Shown: positions 45,618 to 55,538 of the stretch, piece after piece
Numbering within the stretch: position 1 is the stretch's first letter
Layout of the letters: every line of letters begins with the position of its first letter
Origin: Streptomyces canus
GTDB taxonomy: Bacteria > Actinomycetota > Actinomycetes > Streptomycetales > Streptomycetaceae
DNA length: 64,000 bases
NCBI RefSeq assembly: GCF_041435015.1
Contig: NZ_CP107989.1
Span: 2,170,001-2,234,000 of the forward strand
Reading direction: 5' to 3'
Position numbers and translations under genes: made by a program
The notes under the pieces: model-generated
Seen by the model: the letters and a program-made list of their open reading frames with translations, nothing else
Database searches by the model: none
What the model was told of the DNA's origin: nothing

Positions 45618-46385
45618 ATGGTGGAGCTGAAGACAGACACATCGATCGAGGCCATGTACGAGGCGGGACAGGTGGTCGGGCGCGCCCTGACCGCCGTACA
45701 GAAGGCCGCTGACGTGGGCGTTTCCCTGTTGGAACTGGACGAGGTGGCACGTGGGGTGCTGCGGGAGGCCGGGGCGTCCTCGCCCTTCCTCGGTTATCGC
45801 CCCTCCTTCGCCACCACCCCCTTCCCCGCCGTCATCTGCGCCTCCGTGAACGACGCGATCGTGCACGGCATCCCCACCGGCTACCGGCTGCGCGACGGCG
45901 ACCTCGTCTCGATCGACTGCGGTGCCCAACTCGGCGGCTGGGCCGGTGATTCGGCGATCAGTTTCACGGTCGGCAGGCCGCGCCCCGCCGACGTCCGACT
46001 GATCGAGGCCGCGGAACAGGCGCTGGCGGCCGGGATCGCTGCGGCGGTCGTGGGCAACCGCATGGGCGACATCGCGCATGCGATCGGCACGGTGTGCCGG
46101 GGCGGCGGCTACGGCATCATGGACGACTTCGGCGGGCACGGCATCGGCCGCCGTATGCACGAGGACCCGCCCGTGCCGAACGAAGGGCGCCCGGGACGGG
46201 GCCTCGCCCTGCGACACGGCATGGTGCTCGCGATCGAGCCGATGCTCATCGCCGGCGGCACGGACGAGTACCACGCCGCGCCGGACGGCTGGACGCTGAA
46301 GACCAACGACGGTTCGCGTGCCGCACACACCGAGCACACCGTGGCGATCACGGACGCGGGCCCCCGCGTCCTGACGGCGCGCTGA
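45618..46385 (+). CDS. map: Type I methionine aminopeptidase
   Basis: 255 residues. The five metal ligands of the pita-bread fold are present: Asp in SIDCGAQLGG, Asp in WAGDSAISF, His in GGHGIGRRMHEDP, Glu in LAIEPML and Glu in AAHTEHTVAIT. It removes the initiator methionine from nascent proteins. It has no N-terminal zinc-binding extension, and it is probably a second copy, because the housekeeping map of actinomycetes is usually in the ribosomal-protein operon near secY and adk. Pairing with a small XRE regulator and a leaderless start is unusual for an essential enzyme and points to regulated expression. Confidence 0.93.
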   Translation: MVELKTDTSIEAMYEAGQVVGRALTAVQKAADVGVSLLELDEVARGVLREAGASSPFLGYRPSFATTPFPAVICASVNDAIVHGIPTGYRLRDGDLVSIDCGAQLGGWAGDSAISFTVGRPRPADVRLIEAAEQALAAGIAAAVVGNRMGDIAHAIGTVCRGGGYGIMDDFGGHGIGRRMHEDPPVPNEGRPGRGLALRHGMVLAIEPMLIAGGTDEYHAAPDGWTLKTNDGSRAAHTEHTVAITDAGPRVLTAR

Positions 46386-46716
46386 GTCAACCTGCGTCCC
46401 TGTCCATGTCGGGCGCGCCGCGCCCGACGAGCGGTACGGGGAGGACAAGCCGCCCGCCCGCCGCTTCCCGGCCGCCCATCACGAGGTCGGCACCGTCGAC
46501 TGGCGGCCGCAGGTCCGCGAGGTGCTGAGTGGACCGGCATGGCCGGCCGACCGCTGAAAGTGCCCCACTCCCCCATCCGTGCGAAGGTGTAACCGGCTGA
46601 CACCCGGGTTACCCGGCCCCGGCACGTCGATCAGCGAGGGCATCCCCGGCCCTCTTCCAGTCCTCGAACGGGCTCGGCCCGGGGGGACTCCCATGGGGAT
46701 GCCGGATGGGAACGCC
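46386..46716 (+). other. Spacer with a short coding-like tail
   Basis: On the + strand a stretch ending at the TGA 46555-46557 reads DERYGEDKPPARRFP and VDWRPQVREVLSGPAW. It looks like the C-terminus of a decayed protein, but I do not recognise the family. The remainder carries the promoter region of the Clp gene. GGGGGG at about 46681 precedes an in-frame ATG at 46693. Confidence 0.4.
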
Positions 46717-49239
46717 ATGACCAGCGGATTCAGCGGACCGGAAGGCTATGACGCCTTCGGAGAGTTTCTCGCCCGTTTCTTCGGCGGACCGCGTCCCGGC
46801 CCCCGGCAGATCAACATCGGCCAGCTGCTGAGCCAGCCGGCCCGGGAGCTGGTGCGGGGCGCCGCCCAGTACGCCGCAGAGCACGGCAGCCGGGATCTGG
46901 ACACCCAGCACCTGCTGCGCGCCGCGCTGGCCGCCGAGCCGACCCGGACCCTGCTGAGCCGGGCCGGCGCCGATCCCGACTCCCTCGCCTCGGAGATCGA
47001 CGAACGTTCCGGCCCCGTCCAGCACCAGCCCGAAGAGGCCCCTCCACCCACCTCGCTGTCCCTCACCCCCGCCGCCAAGCGGGCCCTGCTGGACGCACAC
47101 GACCTGGCCCGGGCCCGGGGCGCCGGTTACATCGGCCCGGAGCACGTCCTGAGCGCCCTGGCCGCGAATCCCGACTCGGCCGCCGGGCACATCCTGAACT
47201 CCGCCCGGTTCGCCTCCACCGGCCTGCCTCCCGAGACGGCCCCGGATTCCGGACAGCCCCGCGGCGAGGCACCACGCAACACGGGCACGCCCACGCTCGA
47301 CAAGTACGGCCGCGATCTCACCGACCTGGCCCGCCAGGGCCGTATCGACCCGGTGATCGGCCGGGACGAGGAGATCGAGCAGACCATCGAGGTGCTGTCC
47401 CGGCGCGGCAAGAACAACCCGGTGCTCATCGGTGACGCGGGCGTCGGCAAGACCGCCATCGTGGAGGGCCTGGCCCAGCGGATCGTCGACGGGGACGTGC
47501 CCGACGTGCTGACCGGGCGTCGGGTCTTCGCCCTCGACCTGACCGGGGTGGTGGCCGGCACCCGCTACCGGGGCGACTTCGAGGAGCGCCTGACGAACAT
47601 CGTGGGCGAGATCGGCGACAACTCCGACCGGCTGATCGTCTTCATCGACGAGCTGCACACGGTCGTCGGCGCGGGCGGGGGCGGCGAGGGCGGCTCGCTG
47701 GACGCCGGGAACATCCTCAAGCCCGCCCTGGCCCGCGGCGAGCTGCACATCGTGGGCGCGACCACGCTGGAGGAGTACCGCAGGATCGAGAAGGACGCGG
47801 CCCTGGCCCGCCGCTTCCAGCCGATCCTGGTACCGGAGCCCACCGCGGCGGACGCGATCGAGATCCTGCGCGGGCTGCGCGACCGCTACGAGGCCCACCA
47901 CCAGGTCCGCTACAGCGACGAGGCGCTGGTGGCCGCCGTGGAGCTGTCCGACCGTTATCTCCCCGACCGCCGCCTGCCGGACAAGGCGATCGACCTCATC
48001 GACCAGGCGGGGGCGCGGGTACGCCTTCGCGCGCGGACCAAGGGCACCGACGTACGGGCCCTGGAGCGCGAGGTCGAGCAGCTGACCCGGGACAAGGACC
48101 AGGCGGTCGCCGACGAGCAGTACGAACAGGCCACACAACTGCGCGACCGCATCGCGGAGTTGAAGCAGCGGATCGGCGAGGCCACCGGGAACGAAGAGGC
48201 CGACGAGGGCCAGAACCTGGAGGTCACCGCGGAGGCCATCGCCCAGGTGGTGTCCCGGCTGACGGGCATCCCGGTCAGCAGCCTCACCGAGGAGGAGAAG
48301 GACCGGCTGCTCGGCCTGGAGCGGCACCTGCACGAGCGGGTGGTCGGCCAGGACGAGGCCGTACGGGTCGTCTCGGACGCCGTGCTGCGCTCCCGCGCGG
48401 GCCTCGCGAGCCCGGACCGCCCGATCGGCAGCTTCCTCTTCCTCGGCCCGACGGGCGTCGGCAAGACCGAACTGGCCCGCGCCCTCGCCGAGTCCCTGTT
48501 CGGCAGCGAGGAGCGCATGGTCCGGCTGGACATGAGCGAGTACCAGGAGCGGCACACGGTCAGCCGGCTGGTGGGCGCCCCGCCCGGATACGTCGGCCAT
48601 GAGGAGGCGGGCCAGCTCACCGAGGTGGTCCGCAGGCACCCCTATTCGCTGCTGCTCCTGGACGAGGTGGAGAAGGCCCACCCGGACGTGTTCAACATCC
48701 TCCTCCAGGTCCTCGACGACGGACGGCTCACCGACTCCCAGGGCCGCACGGTCGACTTCACCAACACCGTCATCGTGATGACGAGCAACCTGGGCTCGGA
48801 GGCGATCACCCGCAGGGGCGCGGGCATCGGCTTCGGGCCGGGTGGAGCGGACTCGGACGAGGAGGCCCGCCGAGAGCGGATCCTGCGCCCCCTGCGCGAG
48901 CACTTCCGCCCCGAGTTCCTGAACCGCATCGACGAGATCGTCGTCTTCCGCCAGCTGACAAGTGATCAACTACGCGAGATCACCAGGCTGTTGCTGGAGC
49001 GGACCCGCCGTCTGCTCCACGCCCAGGGCGTCTCGGTCGACTTCACCGACAGTGCGGTGGACTGGCTCGCCGAACGCGGCTACCAGCCGGAGTACGGCGC
49101 CCGGCCGCTGCGCCGCACGATCCAGCGGGAGGTGGACAACCAGCTGTCCCGCCTGCTCCTGGACGGCAGGATCGCGGACGGCGGCCGGGTGACGGTGGAC
49201 ACGGAGGCAGGCGGGTTGACGTTCACCGAGACTCCGTAG
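46717..49239 (+). CDS. ClpC-like AAA+ unfoldase (Clp ATPase)
   Basis: 840 residues from ATG 46717; an in-frame ATG at 46693 has a G-rich site and would add eight residues. An unusual N-terminus ([22 protein letters not shown]) precedes the Clp N-domain repeats. Then come AAA-1 with GDAGVGKT and [12 protein letters not shown], a middle region with a UVR-like [20 protein letters not shown], and AAA-2 with GPTGVGKT and [14 protein letters not shown]. The ClpB-type long coiled coil is absent. It would unfold substrates for ClpP or act as a disaggregase. No clear ClpP-docking loop was verified. It differs from the housekeeping ClpC in its start and is probably a streptomycete paralogue. Confidence 0.92.
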   Translation: MTSGFSGPEGYDAFGEFLARFFGGPRPGPRQINIGQLLSQPARELVRGAAQYAAEHGSRDLDTQHLLRAALAAEPTRTLLSRAGADPDSLASEIDERSGPVQHQPEEAPPPTSLSLTPAAKRALLDAHDLARARGAGYIGPEHVLSALAANPDSAAGHILNSARFASTGLPPETAPDSGQPRGEAPRNTGTPTLDKYGRDLTDLARQGRIDPVIGRDEEIEQTIEVLSRRGKNNPVLIGDAGVGKTAIVEGLAQRIVDGDVPDVLTGRRVFALDLTGVVAGTRYRGDFEERLTNIVGEIGDNSDRLIVFIDELHTVVGAGGGGEGGSLDAGNILKPALARGELHIVGATTLEEYRRIEKDAALARRFQPILVPEPTAADAIEILRGLRDRYEAHHQVRYSDEALVAAVELSDRYLPDRRLPDKAIDLIDQAGARVRLRARTKGTDVRALEREVEQLTRDKDQAVADEQYEQATQLRDRIAELKQRIGEATGNEEADEGQNLEVTAEAIAQVVSRLTGIPVSSLTEEEKDRLLGLERHLHERVVGQDEAVRVVSDAVLRSRAGLASPDRPIGSFLFLGPTGVGKTELARALAESLFGSEERMVRLDMSEYQERHTVSRLVGAPPGYVGHEEAGQLTEVVRRHPYSLLLLDEVEKAHPDVFNILLQVLDDGRLTDSQGRTVDFTNTVIVMTSNLGSEAITRRGAGIGFGPGGADSDEEARRERILRPLREHFRPEFLNRIDEIVVFRQLTSDQLREITRLLLERTRRLLHAQGVSVDFTDSAVDWLAERGYQPEYGARPLRRTIQREVDNQLSRLLLDGRIADGGRVTVDTEAGGLTFTETP

Positions 49240-49262
49240 GTGCGCGGCCGGCCCCGCGCACC
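49239..49262. terminator. Bidirectional hairpin terminator between the Clp gene and gamma-glutamyltransferase
   Basis: GGTGCGCGG (49239-49247) and CCGCGCACC (49254-49262) form a perfect 9-bp GC-rich stem with a six-base loop. It sits between two convergent genes that end at 49239 and 49271, the right place for a shared terminator. There is no T-run, as is common in streptomycetes. Confidence 0.75.
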
Positions 49263-49270
49263 CTCGACAC

Positions 49271-51067
49271 CTACGGCGCGGGGTGCACCACTTGCGCGGA
49301 GCCCCCACCCCGGCGAACGGTCTCAGCGGCCGCCAACCACTTCCCGCCCGGCAACCGCTGCACCCCGGTCGCCGCGCCGATCTCCGGATTGAGCTTGAAC
49401 GAGTGTCCGATCGCCTCCAACTGGGACCGCACCCCACTGCTGAACAGCGCCGGCTCCAGCTCGGTCTGCGCGGCATTGCGCTGACTCGCCCGAGGCGCGG
49501 CAATCGCGTCCACGAGCGGCAGTCCACGATCCACGAACTCGGTCAGCACCTGCAGCACGGTGGTGATGATGGTCGCCCCACCGGGCGAGCCCAGCGCCAC
49601 CACGGGCTTGTTGTGCCGGTCGAGCACGATCGTCGGCGAGATGGAGGACCTGGGCCGCTTGCCGGGGCCGGGCAGATTCGGGTCATGAACAGCCGGGTTG
49701 GCGGGAGCGAAGGAGAAGTCCGTCAGCTCGTTGTTGAGGATGAACCCACGCCCGGGCACGGTGATCGCGCTGCCACCGGTCTGCTCGATGGTCAGCGTGT
49801 AGGCGACGACGTTCCCCCACTTGTCGGCCACCGTCAGATGCGTGGTGTTCTCACCCTCGTACGTCGTCGGAGCCGCCGTACCCCCGTCCGAGCAGGCCGC
49901 AGGATCGCGCGGGTCCCCGGGCGCCAGCGGACTCGTGAGCACCGCGTCGTCCTTGATCAGACACGCCCGTGAGTCGGCGAACCGCTGCGACAGCAGCCCC
50001 TTCGTCGGTACGTCCTCGAAGGCCGGGTCGCCGACCCAGCGCCCCCGGTCCGCGAAGGCGATCCGGCTGGCCTCGATGTAGTGGTGCAGGTACTGGACCT
50101 CACTGGCCTTCGAGAGGTCGGTGTTCTCGAGGATGTTGAGGGCCTCACCGACCGTCGTGCCGCCGGAGGAGGAAGGCGCGATGGAGTAGACGCCGAGCCC
50201 TCGGTACGAGGTGCTGGTCGGCTTCTGGAGCTTGGCCCGGTAGGCCGCGAGGTCCTTCTCGGACAGGTCCCCCGGCCGTGCGTTCCACCCTGAAGCCGGA
50301 TCCACGGGCGGGTTGTTCACGGTGTCGACGATGTCGTCACCGAGGTCGCCGTGGTAGATGGCTCCGACGCCCTTGTGGCCCAACTCCGCGTAGGTGCGGG
50401 CGAGATCGGGGTTCTTGAAGGTGGAGCCGACGGCCGGCAGCTGCCCGCCCGGAAGGAACAGCTGCGCCGTGTCCGGGAAGTAGCGGAACCGTGTCTCGTT
50501 GGACGCGGTCTGCGAGCGGAAGGTGTCGTCGACGACGAAGCCCTGACGGGCGATCCGCTCGGCGGGCTTCAGGACGTTGCCGAGCGATCTGCTGCCCCAC
50601 TGGCCCAGCGCCGTGGCCCAGGTGGCCGGCGTGCCCGGGGTGCCGACGCTCAGTCCGCTGCTGACGGCGTCGGCGAAAGCGAGCGGCTTGCCGTTCTCGA
50701 GGAAGAGGTCGGAGTCGGCGGTCAGCGGTGCCGTCTCGCGGCCGTCGATCGTGTGGACCGTACGGGACTTGGCGTCGTAGTAGACGAAGTAGCCACCCCC
50801 GCCGATGCCGGAGGAGTACGGCTCGGTGACGCCGAGCGCGGCGGCGGTGGCGACGGCCGCGTCGACCGCGTTGCCACCGTTCCTCAGGACCTCGATGCCC
50901 GCGGCGGACGCGTCCGCGTCCACGCTGGAGACGGCGCCGCCGTAGCCGACGGCGACGGGTACTTTCTCGGGTGCCGAGGCGGCTTGCGGCGGCGCTGCCG
51001 CCCCCACCGACACCACGGCGGCCGAGACCGCCAGAACCGACAGTTTCCGTGCGACAGGGCGACGCAT
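49271..51067 (-). CDS. ggt: Secreted gamma-glutamyltransferase
   Basis: 598 residues. The basic start MRRPVARK and a hydrophobic segment ending PPQAASA form a signal peptide. The Ntn-hydrolase precursor then runs through GGYGG-like SSGIGGGGYFVYYD and ETAPLTAD to the autocleavage point before the nucleophilic Thr in EGENTTHLTV, and on to the small subunit (SSISPTIV, SPGGATIITTVLQ). It hydrolyses or transfers gamma-glutamyl groups from glutathione-like or poly-glutamyl substrates outside the cell. GGAGG precedes the ATG at 51067; a longer frame upstream has no export signal and was not used. It stands alone on the - strand. Confidence 0.94.
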   Translation of the reverse strand: MRRPVARKLSVLAVSAAVVSVGAAAPPQAASAPEKVPVAVGYGGAVSSVDADASAAGIEVLRNGGNAVDAAVATAAALGVTEPYSSGIGGGGYFVYYDAKSRTVHTIDGRETAPLTADSDLFLENGKPLAFADAVSSGLSVGTPGTPATWATALGQWGSRSLGNVLKPAERIARQGFVVDDTFRSQTASNETRFRYFPDTAQLFLPGGQLPAVGSTFKNPDLARTYAELGHKGVGAIYHGDLGDDIVDTVNNPPVDPASGWNARPGDLSEKDLAAYRAKLQKPTSTSYRGLGVYSIAPSSSGGTTVGEALNILENTDLSKASEVQYLHHYIEASRIAFADRGRWVGDPAFEDVPTKGLLSQRFADSRACLIKDDAVLTSPLAPGDPRDPAACSDGGTAAPTTYEGENTTHLTVADKWGNVVAYTLTIEQTGGSAITVPGRGFILNNELTDFSFAPANPAVHDPNLPGPGKRPRSSISPTIVLDRHNKPVVALGSPGGATIITTVLQVLTEFVDRGLPLVDAIAAPRASQRNAAQTELEPALFSSGVRSQLEAIGHSFKLNPEIGAATGVQRLPGGKWLAAAETVRRGGGSAQVVHPAP

Positions 51068-51211
51068 CCGTACCTCCAGGCCAGGACCGTCCGCGCAGCG
51101 TAACCACATCACCGGGGCCCCGACAGCCCTCTTCGGGTCAGGTGTCATGCGAATGCCACACTTCGAACACCGGTACGTACCAACGACGTCGGGCCGCTAC
51201 CATGCGCGCAC

Positions 51212-51970
51212 ATGACTGACGACGTGCGCAATATCGTTCTGGGCGTGCTGGCGGCCGGCATCAGTGCCGCGCTCGGCTGGCTCGCCCGGACGTATCTGTG
51301 GAAGCGGAAGCTCCGCCGCAAGCAGGCCTTCTTCGGGCTGCCGGACAACTCGGAGTCACTGCTGGTCGTGAACCGCGGCGCGAGCGGCCCGGACCTCGCG
51401 GTGATGCGCTACGACGTGTTCGCCCTCCTGGAACTCGCCGCGCTCATCAAGGACTGCAACGCACACGCCCAGGTCCTTCCGCACGACGCGGCACGGCAGG
51501 GCTTCGGCGAGCGCACCGAGTTCTGCGTGGGCGGGCCAGCCTCGAACCGCCGTATGGCCGCACACCTTTCGTCCCTGCTGCCCGGCGTCCGCGTGAACGT
51601 GGACGCCGAGCCGAGCCCGGACCGCGGCGCCTTCCAGGTTGGCACCGAGCGCTACCGGGTGGAGGTCGGCACGACCGAGTACGCGCTCCTCGCCCGGCTC
51701 ACCGTCGACCAAAGCAACGGCGCCCGGCCGGTCTTCCTCTTCTGCGGCCAGACCGCGATCACCAACCAGGCGGCGACCCGCTATCTGGCCCGCAACCAGG
51801 AGCGGTTGACCCGCAAGTACGGCGACAGCACCTTCGTGCTGCTGCTGAAGGTAGTCAACTCCGGGGCCTACGGGCCGGACGTCGTGGAGTTGGTCGCGGA
51901 TGTGACCCGGGAGGCCAAGACCCCCCTCCCGACGGCCGCGGCTCCACGCAACTCCCACCGCGCCTCCTGA
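51212..51970 (+). CDS. Conserved membrane-anchored protein of unknown function
   Basis: 252 residues. Residues 7-28 (NIVLGVLAAGISAALGWLARTYLW) form one N-terminal transmembrane helix followed by a basic KRKLRRKQ stop-transfer, so the bulk is cytoplasmic. The soluble part carries NSESLLVVNRG, a two-layer alpha/beta domain and the motif FLFCGQTAITNQAATRYLARN. That GQTAxxNxAA pattern is typical of a recurrent, uncharacterised streptomycete family. No Shine-Dalgarno is seen; taccat at 51198-51203 could be a -10 box eight bases from the ATG, giving a leaderless mRNA. It is divergent from ggt. No function is assigned. Confidence 0.8.
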   Translation: MTDDVRNIVLGVLAAGISAALGWLARTYLWKRKLRRKQAFFGLPDNSESLLVVNRGASGPDLAVMRYDVFALLELAALIKDCNAHAQVLPHDAARQGFGERTEFCVGGPASNRRMAAHLSSLLPGVRVNVDAEPSPDRGAFQVGTERYRVEVGTTEYALLARLTVDQSNGARPVFLFCGQTAITNQAATRYLARNQERLTRKYGDSTFVLLLKVVNSGAYGPDVVELVADVTREAKTPLPTAAAPRNSHRAS

Positions 51971-52086
51971 ATAGATTCACACCACAACAATCGTTACTCC
52001 CACGTAACTTACCGACGGGTTACCTCCGGTAAAGCGTCGAGGTTACCGTCTGGTCACTTTGCAGTGACACGAGTAGGGAGTGACCC

Positions 52087-53652
52087 GTGGGACACCCTCG
52101 CAAGGCCCTGCGTACGACCACCGTGGGCGCCGTCTCCGCGACTCTGATCGCCGGTAGCGCCCTCGGGCTCGCCCCCACCGCCCAGGCGGCGGACGCCATC
52201 CGCTTCGTCGACATCGCCGGCGACGGCGGCACGGTCCTCAAGGCGAACGTCGTCATGCCCGCCGGAGCCGACGGCACCCGGCGCTACCCGCTGCTCGTCC
52301 TGCCCACGAGCTGGGGCCTGCCGCAGATCGAGTACCTCGCCCAGGCCCAGAAGCTCGCGAACTCCGGCTACGTCGTGGTCACTTACAACGTCCGCGGCTT
52401 CTGGCAGTCGGGCGGGGAGATAGAGGTGGCGGGCCCTCCCGACACCGCCGACGCGTCCAAGGTCATCGACTGGGCGCTCGCCAACACCCCCTCGGACGAC
52501 CGGCACATCGGCATGGCGGGCGTCTCCTACGGCGCCGGCATCAGCCTGCTCACCGCCGCCAAGGACAAGCGCGTCAAGGCGGTCGCGTCTCTCAGCGGCT
52601 GGGCCGACCTGATCGACTCGATCTACTCCGGCCGCACCCAGCACGTCCAGGCCGGGGCCCTGCTGGACGGCGCGAGCCTCGTCACCGGCCGCCAGAGCGC
52701 CGAAATCCGCCAGATCTTCGACAACTTCTACGCGTCGAACCTGTCGAAGGAACAGGAGATGATCGATTGGGGGAAGAAACGTTCGGTCGCCACATATGTG
52801 GACCAGCTGAACCAGAACGGCGCGGCGGTCATGATGGCCAACGCGTGGGGCGACACGGTCTTCCCGCCCAACCAGTACGCGGACTTCTACGAGAAGCTGA
52901 CCGGCCCGAAGAGACTGGAGTTCCGTCCCGGCGACCACGCCACCGCCGAACTGACCGGGCTGTTCGGTCTGCCCAACGACGTGTGGACCGACACCGAGCG
53001 CTGGTTCGACCACTACCTCAAGGGCGCGGACAACGGGATCAACCGCGAGGAGCCGGTCCGGCTCAAGTCCCGTTCCACAGGCGGCTACGAGGGCTACCCG
53101 GACTGGAAGTCGGTCGGCGCGACCCGCAAGAAGATCGCCCTTGCGGGCACGACCACGATCCACACCAACGTCGACTCGGGCGCCGACGGCGGGATCGTCT
53201 TCCTGTCCAGCATCCTCGACCAGATCGCCAAGGCTCCCCCGGTCGCCTCGATCCCCCTGCTCCCCCGCCGCTGGGCCGCCGTATGGCAGTCGGAGAAGTA
53301 CCCGACCGCCCAACAGGTGCGCGGCACCGCGAAGTTGCACACCACGGTGACGCCCACCAAGGAGAGCGGCACCCTCGTCGCCTACCTCTACGACGTGGGG
53401 CCGCTCGGCCTCGGCAAGCTGGTCTCCCACGCGCCCTACACCTTCCACGGGCAGACGCCCGGGAAGCCGATCGGCGTCGACCTGGAGCTGTTCTCCACGG
53501 CCTACGACGTCCCGGCAGGGCACCGGCTGGCCCTGGTGGTCGACACGGTCGACCCGCTCTACATCGAGCACAACCCGTCCGGCGCCCAGCTGACCTTCTC
53601 CTCGCCGTCGAACGACCCGTCGTACGTGTCGATTCCGCTGCGCGAGCAGTGA
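52087..53652 (+). CDS. Secreted alpha/beta hydrolase of the S15/CocE (X-Pro dipeptidyl-peptidase-like) family
   Basis: 521 residues. The signal peptide is RKALRTTTVGAVSATLIAGSALGLAPTAQA, cleaved before ADA. The catalytic domain has a YNVRGFWQSGGE strand-loop, the nucleophile elbow GVSYGAG, an Asp near NAWGDTVFPPNQY and a His in RPGDHATAEL. A C-terminal beta-jellyroll (about 365-520, ending AQLTFSSPSND) matches the X-Pro dipeptidyl-peptidase C-domain. It would cleave peptides or esters outside the cell. The GTG start has AGGGAG upstream, and no neighbours share its direction. The natural substrate is unknown. Confidence 0.92.
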   Translation: MGHPRKALRTTTVGAVSATLIAGSALGLAPTAQAADAIRFVDIAGDGGTVLKANVVMPAGADGTRRYPLLVLPTSWGLPQIEYLAQAQKLANSGYVVVTYNVRGFWQSGGEIEVAGPPDTADASKVIDWALANTPSDDRHIGMAGVSYGAGISLLTAAKDKRVKAVASLSGWADLIDSIYSGRTQHVQAGALLDGASLVTGRQSAEIRQIFDNFYASNLSKEQEMIDWGKKRSVATYVDQLNQNGAAVMMANAWGDTVFPPNQYADFYEKLTGPKRLEFRPGDHATAELTGLFGLPNDVWTDTERWFDHYLKGADNGINREEPVRLKSRSTGGYEGYPDWKSVGATRKKIALAGTTTIHTNVDSGADGGIVFLSSILDQIAKAPPVASIPLLPRRWAAVWQSEKYPTAQQVRGTAKLHTTVTPTKESGTLVAYLYDVGPLGLGKLVSHAPYTFHGQTPGKPIGVDLELFSTAYDVPAGHRLALVVDTVDPLYIEHNPSGAQLTFSSPSNDPSYVSIPLREQ

Positions 53653-53704
53653 TCTCCGGCCGGCGCCGGGCGGGTATGGCTCTGTGACTGCCGCCCCCTG
53701 CGGT

Positions 53705-53809
53705 TCAAGGGCCGTGGGGGGACCCCCAACCCGGCAGCAGCGACCCTGGAGGCTCGGTCGCCGTCACCGTGGGGAGGAGCGGACCATCGTAGTCGAGGTT
53801 CGAGGACAT
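53705..53809 (-). CDS. Possible 34-residue peptide after the ABC ATPase gene
   Basis: The frame starts 13 bp after the stop of the amino-acid ABC ATPase, with GAGGGG at seven bases from the ATG, and stops at 53705. The product (MSSNLDYDGPLLPTVTATEP onwards) is Pro/Gly-rich and has no known match. It could be a real small protein, a translated tail, or a scrap of the missing transporter operon. Confidence 0.35.
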   Translation of the reverse strand: MSSNLDYDGPLLPTVTATEPPGSLLPGWGSPHGP

Positions 53810-53822
53810 GGCCGCGCCCCTC

Positions 53823-54569
53823 TCAGTGTTTGAGGATCTTGGAGAGGAAGTCCTTGGCGCGCTCGCTGTCGGGGTTGGTGAAGAAGTCGTCGGGGGCCCG
53901 GTCCTCGACGATGCGGCCGTCGGCCATGAACACCACACGGTTGGCGGCCGAGCGTGCGAAGCCCATCTCGTGGGTGACGACGACCATGGTCATGCCCTCC
54001 CGGGCCAGTTGGCGCATGACCTCCAGCACCTCGTTGATCATCTCCGGGTCGAGGGCCGAGGTGGGCTCGTCGAAGAGCAGGGCCTTGGGCTCCATGGCGA
54101 GGGCACGGGCGATGGCCACGCGCTGTTGCTGGCCGCCGGAGAGCTGGGCCGGGTACTTGTCCGCCTGGTCGGCGAGGCCCACCCGGTCGAGGAGTTCGCG
54201 GGAGCGACGGTCGGCCTGCTCCTTCTTGCGCTTGCGGACCTTGACCTGGGCCAGCGAGACGTTCTGCAGGACCGTCTTGTGGGCGAACAGGTTGAAGGAC
54301 TGGAAGACCATGCCGACCTCGGCACGGAGCTTCGCGAGGGCCTTGCCCTCCTCGGGCAGCGGCTGCCCGTCGAGCGTGATGGAACCGGACTTGATGGTCT
54401 CCAGGCGGTTGATCGTCCTGCAGAGCGTGGACTTGCCCGACCCCGAAGGGCCGATGACCACGACCACCTCCCCCTTGCCGACGGTGAGGTTGATGTCCTG
54501 CAGGACATGCAGCTCCCCGTAGTACTTGTTGACGTCACGCAGTTCGATCAACGGATCGACGACGGCCAT
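53823..54569 (-). CDS. Polar amino-acid ABC transporter ATP-binding protein (GluA/GlnQ type)
   Basis: 248 residues with a full nucleotide-binding domain: Walker A GPSGSGKST, Q-loop FQSFNLFAH, signature LSGGQQQRVAIARAL, Walker B LLFDEPTSALDP and H-loop VVTHEMGF. It is close to GluA, which powers glutamate uptake in actinomycetes. In a normal gluABCD operon the binding protein and two permeases follow directly. Here the next 160 bp hold only a 34-codon frame, and then an unrelated convergent gene begins. The ATPase would have to work with membrane partners encoded elsewhere, or be residual. Confidence 0.93.
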   Translation of the reverse strand: MAVVDPLIELRDVNKYYGELHVLQDINLTVGKGEVVVVIGPSGSGKSTLCRTINRLETIKSGSITLDGQPLPEEGKALAKLRAEVGMVFQSFNLFAHKTVLQNVSLAQVKVRKRKKEQADRRSRELLDRVGLADQADKYPAQLSGGQQQRVAIARALAMEPKALLFDEPTSALDPEMINEVLEVMRQLAREGMTMVVVTHEMGFARSAANRVVFMADGRIVEDRAPDDFFTNPDSERAKDFLSKILKH

Positions 54570-54695
54570 ACCCAGCCCTACTCACTCTCAGCTGTGTCGT
54601 GGTTGCCGCAACTTATCGAGGCAAGATCGCACTTAAGGAACGACACGCACTTTTCGGTCATAAGCCGTATTTACGCCGCACTTACGGCCATGGTT

Positions 54696-55103
54696 TCACT
54701 CCTCGGCGACCTCCGCGTAGAGCTGGGACAGCTCAGGCACCCCGCTCGCGGCCCACTCGTGTCCGGAGGCGACGACGTCGAACTCCCGGCCGGATTCCAG
54801 CCGGATCACGGGCTGGCCGTCCGAGCGCAGATCCCAGGCCGCTCCGGGGACGGTCCGCACGATGACCGTGCCCAGGTAGAGCCCGGCGTCGTTGCCGAGC
54901 CAGAGCAGGATCTCCTCGTCGTCGCGCCAGCCCGGCACCAGCTGATCGAGCGCCTCCAACGAGGCCGCCGTGTCGTCCAGTCGGACACCTGAACGGGACG
55001 CGTGGGAGCGCAAGAGCTCGCACTCGGAGAGGAGTTCGGCGATGCCCTCGGCGTCACGGGTCCCGGGCTTCTCGCCCCGGCCGCCCAGAAAAGGGATCTT
55101 CAT
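54696..55103 (-). CDS. Conserved streptomycete protein (DUF6278-like)
   Basis: 135 residues, soluble and acidic. The conserved core reads LDDTAASLEALDQLVPGWRDDEEILLWLGNDAGLYLGTVIVRTVPGAAW, then a C-terminal GHEWAASGVPELSQLYAEVAE. I recognise the pattern from a widespread Streptomyces family of unknown role; the DUF number is from memory. ATG start at 55103. No partner gene suggests a function. Confidence 0.8.
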   Translation of the reverse strand: MKIPFLGGRGEKPGTRDAEGIAELLSECELLRSHASRSGVRLDDTAASLEALDQLVPGWRDDEEILLWLGNDAGLYLGTVIVRTVPGAAWDLRSDGQPVIRLESGREFDVVASGHEWAASGVPELSQLYAEVAEE

Positions 55104-55538
55104 ACGCCCAGCGTGTCACTCACCCGGCCGCATGCACCACAGGCGCGCGGACTGTCGTTTCCGGTCGACTTCGCACCGAGTCCACGCGTGGCGCGTTGAC
55201 GTGCCGCCGATGTCTCCTTGGCGCCGTGATGCGCCTTTCGTCCCCCGTGAGCAGGAGAAGTCTGCTGTGCACCGACGCGTCCGGGGTGGTGCGGTGGCCC
55301 TCGCTGTGGGCCACCGCAGACCGTGGCGGTGCCGGTGCACGGGCCGGCGCTGCAGCGGTCGTATGTGAGCGGGGCCGGCGACCACACGGGGCGTCGGTGG
55401 GTACGGCCGTGGGGTTCGAGAGCGTCAACGCCGTGCGGGGCGAGTCGGCCAGGAAGGCGTCGAGAGGCTGCGGGGCCAGGCCCGGTACACGGCCGCCGTC
55501 GACACCGAACAGGCCGCGGTGGGGTCTGGTCGTGCCAA
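55104..55538. other. Intergenic region without a recognisable gene
   Basis: 435 bp. Frames on either strand are low-complexity Arg/Pro/Ala-rich and have no family match or good ribosome binding site. It should hold the end of the exonuclease transcript and the promoter of the 135-residue protein. Confidence 0.5.

Noticed and set aside
49271..51148. Longer gamma-glutamyltransferase starting at 51148
   Set aside because: The extra 27 residues precede the basic-hydrophobic signal peptide and would destroy it; the ATG at 51067 has GGAGG at good distance.
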